Below, piece by piece: positions 60,511-64,000 of a stretch of DNA of 64,000 bases. The position numbers were made by a program, and so were the translations under genes. Each line of letters begins with the position of its first letter. Position 1 is the stretch's first letter. Location: positions 1 to 64,000 of the forward strand of contig CAYREY010000015.1 in the NCBI GenBank assembly GCA_964423405.1, given 5' to 3'. The stretch comes from Bog-950 sp964423405 (GTDB taxonomy: Bacteria; Bacteroidota; Bacteroidia; Chitinophagales; LD1). The notes below the pieces were generated by a model, which had not been told where the DNA came from, searched no databases, and saw nothing but the letters and a program-made list of their open reading frames with translations.

Positions 60511-61824
60511 TTATTTTATGAAATCTTCAATATGCTCGCGTTTAACGTATCTTTTAATAATGATGCCGTTTTGGTCGACCAGAATAAATGCCGGTATACT
60601 GGTAATCATATAATCTGTAAGCGAACCGTATGACGAGGTGTTGAAGTGGAAGGTGTTTTGCCAGTTGATACCCTGTTTTTCAGAAAACTCTTTCCATTCG
60701 GCTTCGGTGCTGTTAACAGCTACCGAGAAAATTTCGAAACCCTGCTTACGGTACTTTTCATACACAGGTTTTAGCAGGGGTATTTCCTGCTGGCAATGGC
60801 TACAGGTAGCGCTCCAGATAACAAACAGGGTAGTTTTATTTTTTGCCGCGGTACGCTGTAGGGTTACTGTTTCACCAGCTGCGTTTGTTTCAACTATATC
60901 GGGTGCTTTTTTACCGCACAAAACTTTAGCCAGCATGCTTAGCTGGTACTTTACGTACAGGTTGTTTATAAGCGCCGGAGTAGCGTTTACCCAATCGGCA
61001 TATACGCTAAGCTCTTTTTCCAGTTGACGGCTGTAAAGGGCATTGTATAATGTTTCGTGCAGACGGCTCAGGCAAATACTGTCGGTTACGCTACCCACAA
61101 AATCTGCGTACCAGGCACTCGTTTCTTTGGTGGTGTTGTTTAGGAAATATTTACTGTACACAGTAAATACGTCGGCAGGGTAGGTGCTGTTATAAAACGC
61201 CGGATTGTTGTATGCTGCTTTATTAATAAACTGAGTTCTGAAATAATCTGTACTTGCTTTCTTAACCGGTGTATTTAGTTGAAAAGCGTGTGTAAGTACC
61301 TCTGCCGTATAGGTGCCTTTGTGGGCCGATGCAATGTTTTGCATTTTTTTATTGAAGGCGTTGACCTGCGCGGTAATGATATCTTCATTCTGCTTTGTTT
61401 GCAGAAAACTATCTACCTGTTGTAAGTAGCTATCGGTGGCCGTTGTAAACAGGGTGTAGGCTGCGTTTTCTGCCGAGCCGGGCACTTCTAGTTTAACCGG
61501 CACATTATTGCGTAAAACTGTATTTACGTTGTATGTTTTTTCTTTGGGCGAGATTACAATATTGAAATAAAGGCCAGCGAATACAATACTAAGTACAGAC
61601 GGTTCGGATATAGCGGTTGTGTACTTGAAAGCACCAGTGCTATCTACATCTATATCTTTTGTAATAAGGCTATAAGTACGGTAGTATGAAAGCCTGACTG
61701 TTTTAGGCATGGTATCCATCTGCCCGGTTATTTTTCCGTTAATTAGTATGGTTTCGGTAGCAGTTTGTGCTGCCGATAGCAGACTGAATAACAGGATAGG
61801 TAGAATAAACAAGCATTTTTTCAT
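60511..61824 (-). CDS. TlpA-like periplasmic thioredoxin with N-terminal DUF4369-type domain
   Basis: 437 residues. Signal peptide MKKCLFILPILLFSLLSAAQ. Residues about 22-110 are a beta domain (ETILINGKITGQMDTMP, YYRTYSLITKDIDVDSTGAF) as in DUF4369 proteins. A helical middle follows, then a thioredoxin fold at about 300-437 with WSATCSHCQQEIPLLKP (CxxC = CSHC) and cis-Pro loop TSIPAFILVDQNGII. It probably reduces disulfides in the periplasm, perhaps in Cys-rich T9SS cargo. It starts after a clear terminator that closes the upstream fibre gene. Confidence 0.88.
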   Translation of the reverse strand: MKKCLFILPILLFSLLSAAQTATETILINGKITGQMDTMPKTVRLSYYRTYSLITKDIDVDSTGAFKYTTAISEPSVLSIVFAGLYFNIVISPKEKTYNVNTVLRNNVPVKLEVPGSAENAAYTLFTTATDSYLQQVDSFLQTKQNEDIITAQVNAFNKKMQNIASAHKGTYTAEVLTHAFQLNTPVKKASTDYFRTQFINKAAYNNPAFYNSTYPADVFTVYSKYFLNNTTKETSAWYADFVGSVTDSICLSRLHETLYNALYSRQLEKELSVYADWVNATPALINNLYVKYQLSMLAKVLCGKKAPDIVETNAAGETVTLQRTAAKNKTTLFVIWSATCSHCQQEIPLLKPVYEKYRKQGFEIFSVAVNSTEAEWKEFSEKQGINWQNTFHFNTSSYGSLTDYMITSIPAFILVDQNGIIIKRYVKREHIEDFIK

Positions 61825-61836
61825 GGCATAAAAATA

Positions 61837-61866
61837 AAAAGCCGTTGCTGTTGAGCAACGGCTTTT
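61837..61866 (-). terminator. Intrinsic terminator of the 61916-64000 gene
   Basis: AAAAGCCGTTGCT and AGCAACGGCTTTT form a 13-base perfect stem with a 4-base loop, with T-rich flanks on the reverse strand. Confidence 0.9.
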
Positions 61867-61915
61867 GTATTGTAATTTGTGCTGGTATTAGTAATTGATT
61901 TTTGAGGGTGCCTGA

Positions 61916-64000
61916 TTAATAGCGTACAGCTGTAATTATGTTTTCTCTCGATTCCCAGTTATCGTCTCCACCTTCATATATCATTAACCTGAAACGTATC
62001 TGTCCACTGCATGGGCAGGTCCATACATCCATATAAGGCACCGGCTTAAAGTTATCGTGGTCAGAACCTGTTTCGTTGGCATGAAAGTAATCGGTTTGGT
62101 TGGCGTTATAATTTCCGCAGCCATTCTGCCCGGTTATTTCTACGTTAGTGTAAAAGTACTCGTTGTTGCTTCCACCTGTACAGCGGGCAAAATACATACC
62201 GTCCAGCTTAATATTATCGCCGGCTTTTACATCCATCCAGGCCGTATATCCTGTTACATAGTTCCAGGCATTAGCACCTGCTACACCATAATATTCACTT
62301 TTTGCAAATACCAGGTTTTTAGACGTAACGGTACGCGCCCAGCTGGTATATGTACCATTGTTTGCGCCGCTTCCGCCCTGGTAGGTACGCGAGTAAAGGT
62401 CTGAATCGTAATAAGAGGCTGCTAATTGAAAGCCATGATCATTGCCGGCATTGCTATGGCGCACGTTTATCATGTTATACCACGATCCTCCCGGGGCATT
62501 ACTTGCATTATACCCCTGATAAAAACCACTTGGTTTAGATAAGTTAAAGTTATTGATTTCTTCAATCAGGTTGCTGCCATCCAGCCAGGGGGCCGGCTTG
62601 CTGGTTACCTGCGACCAGGTATGCGTATGCGATGCAGGTGCGAAATAGGTATGTAACCAACCATACGTGTTGGTCCAGATGTTACCACTGTTATCCAATA
62701 TCATTCTACGGTTGCCAGAGTTATCGCCGCCATACAGCCACACAAATGGATAGCCGCCGTTATCGGAGTATTGTGTAGTTCCATCTGTTCTGAATACCAT
62801 TTGGCGGCTGTTGCCGTATAGTTTTACGTGGTTATCGTCGGCAGTGCCCCCCCTGTACCAGGCATTGTTATAAATATCGGCTGTAGAGTACATTGTTCTG
62901 GCAATAAAGTTTTCGTAGCCAGTACCAGGGTTGTCTCTTATTGCAATACGTCCATTGCTTTCTATAGCAATATTACTGGCTACTACACCACCCCAGTGAA
63001 AACCAAGATGCGGTGGAGTGGCACTACCATTACCCGTCATGTTAGATTCCCGTAGCTCCAGGGTTGCTGCTGAATAACCAGTCGAAGTACTGTTAGAAGC
63101 AATTTGCCAATCGCCAATACCGTTGTTTGGTATCCATGCGCCATAATTTCCCAGGTCGTTTGTGAAAGCAGATAGGGCAGTAGGGCGGCCGGTTACACCG
63201 GTCCATGCCACGTTATCGGCCACGCGCGATGCATCTACCCGCACGCCGTAGGTGTTAGTGCCATTCCACCCCATTAAGGTGGGGTAGCTGGCAGACCATG
63301 GTACCTGTGCAGTTGTATTGTTAACTGCTCCGCCATCGGGCGAGGTACCTGCCGAGGCATCAAAAATAGTATGGTTGTTTCCGTAGTTTTTCCAGGCCAG
63401 TTGCTCGGCAACAAAGCCACGGTGGCTGTTCGGGCTGCTCCAGGTGGTGCGTGTTGGTATTGACGTTACACCCGAGTAGGCTACGTTAGTAGCTGTGGCG
63501 GCATTTCCAGTGGTGTTTTGATTTAGTGTGGGCACGTCGGCAGCGGCTATAGCCCCCGAACTTAAATTGCCCGATGCGTCACTTTTTACATAGCCTGCTC
63601 CCAGCGCCGGCAAACGTATAGCCTGTGCCCCCCAGCCTATGTTTTCACCCAGTGTCCATTTTAAATTCTGATAGGAAATCTGGCCCAGGTTATTGCTTTC
63701 GTCAAGGGCTGTGATGGTGCTTTTATCGCTCGATTGTAGAAAAATATGACTTCCATTGGTTTGTCCGTATCCATCGCGTGTGGTGGTGTTATCTCCAATT
63801 ACAAGGTCAGCACCTGCATAACCTGCCGAAGCATCGTTACCCAATTGATTTAAGTACGATTTGCCGCCCCGTACATGCAGTTTAGCCAACGGGCTGGCGG
63901 TACCTATACCCACATTGCCGGTGCCGGTAAACTTTATATCGTTACCGCCCAGGGCAATTGTTGTAGGCGTAGTTAGCGTACCTCCCAGCTTAATATCGGG
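61916..64000 (-). CDS. Fibre-like surface protein with GIGT repeats and pyocin-knob-like region (5' end cut by window)
   Basis: The frame is open to the right edge: 694 residues are visible and the start lies outside. The visible part opens DIKLGGTLTTPTTIALGGND and has NVGIGTASPLAKLHVRGG, the same motif as the protein at the left edge. The stalk is Gly/Asn/Thr-rich, with repeated WSPNSHRG- and GYGDNTT-type phrases. At about residues 480-560 of the visible part lies a pyocin-knob-like unit (SGFYQGYNASNAPGGSWYN, FQLAASYYDSDLYSRTYQGG, YTSWARTVTSKNL). The final ~110 residues are Cys-bearing (FARCTGGSNNEYFYTN, NGCGNYNANQT, VWTCPCSGQIRFRL) and lack an S74 chaperone. Likely a secreted trimeric fibre; receptor unknown. 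Confidence 0.85.
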   Translation of the reverse strand, partial: PDIKLGGTLTTPTTIALGGNDIKFTGTGNVGIGTASPLAKLHVRGGKSYLNQLGNDASAGYAGADLVIGDNTTTRDGYGQTNGSHIFLQSSDKSTITALDESNNLGQISYQNLKWTLGENIGWGAQAIRLPALGAGYVKSDASGNLSSGAIAAADVPTLNQNTTGNAATATNVAYSGVTSIPTRTTWSSPNSHRGFVAEQLAWKNYGNNHTIFDASAGTSPDGGAVNNTTAQVPWSASYPTLMGWNGTNTYGVRVDASRVADNVAWTGVTGRPTALSAFTNDLGNYGAWIPNNGIGDWQIASNSTSTGYSAATLELRESNMTGNGSATPPHLGFHWGGVVASNIAIESNGRIAIRDNPGTGYENFIARTMYSTADIYNNAWYRGGTADDNHVKLYGNSRQMVFRTDGTTQYSDNGGYPFVWLYGGDNSGNRRMILDNSGNIWTNTYGWLHTYFAPASHTHTWSQVTSKPAPWLDGSNLIEEINNFNLSKPSGFYQGYNASNAPGGSWYNMINVRHSNAGNDHGFQLAASYYDSDLYSRTYQGGSGANNGTYTSWARTVTSKNLVFAKSEYYGVAGANAWNYVTGYTAWMDVKAGDNIKLDGMYFARCTGGSNNEYFYTNVEITGQNGCGNYNANQTDYFHANETGSDHDNFKPVPYMDVWTCPCSGQIRFRLMIYEGGDDNWESRENIITAVRY

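Noticed and set aside
1..64000. tRNA, rRNA, CRISPR arrays, insertion sequences, riboswitches
   Set aside because: I looked for CCA-ended cloverleafs, repeats with spacers, transposase motifs and known leader motifs, and found none I could support.

Overview
The window looks like a chromosomal segment of a gliding-type Bacteroidota, probably of the Chitinophagales (that rank is a guess). The evidence is: many secreted proteins ending in type IX secretion system (T9SS) sorting domains of type A and type B; a giant SprB-repeat protein; promoters of the Bacteroidota form TTG-N17-20-TAnnTTTG; start codons without Shine-Dalgarno sites; and short signal peptides ending in Ala-Gln. I saw no tRNA, rRNA, CRISPR array, transposase, integrase or prophage block. 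No stretch longer than about 300 bases lacks a gene; the longer gaps (5-kb, 6-kb, 45.8-kb, 48.0-kb and 56.1-kb positions) hold terminators, promoters or short repeats.

Layout. 1-9.0 kb: a fibre-like secreted protein cut by the left edge (start of an S74 chaperone visible), a T9SS type A protein, an outer-membrane barrel candidate, a possible GldM-C-like protein, a SET-domain protein, a small XRE regulator and a collagen-repeat/tail-collar protein. 9.0-12.2 kb: housekeeping genes lolD, sucC and an enolase-superfamily epimerase. 12.4-20.5 kb: a 2,228-residue protein with 27 SprB repeats and a secreted arylsulfotransferase-like protein. 20.5-26.3 kb: methyltransferase and B12-type radical SAM pair, SGNH hydrolase, O-antigen ligase and GT4 glycosyltransferase. 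26.4-30.1 kb: two tandem paralogous T9SS Ig/PKD-like proteins. 30.1-40.9 kb: an O-antigen ligase/TPR protein followed by two convergent, tightly packed operons. 41.0-64 kb: TauE exporter, beta-CASP metallohydrolase, M43 protease, small exported proteins and lipoproteins, a 914-residue T9SS protein, a YdcF protein, a Lon-N protein, two barrel-less receptor-plug proteins, a peroxiredoxin, nitronate monooxygenase, a TlpA-like thioredoxin, and a second fibre-like protein cut by the right edge.

The most interesting system is at 31,998-40,946. The rightward operon encodes homologues of DprE1 and DprE2, then an MBOAT O-acyltransferase, an AlgX/AlgJ-like SGNH protein and a GT-C membrane glycosyltransferase. 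The leftward operon encodes a UbiA-family polyprenyl-phosphate phosphoribosyltransferase, an HAD phosphatase and a second GT-C enzyme. Together these could make polyprenyl-phosphoryl D-arabinofuranose (or ribose), transfer it to a surface acceptor and O-acylate the product. The chemistry is known from mycobacteria; its use here, in a cluster rich in T9SS cargo and O-antigen ligases, is inference.

Several start sites were moved downstream from the longest frame to an ATG or GTG, because the longer forms began with TTG, lacked a signal peptide at the N-terminus, or overlapped a promoter.
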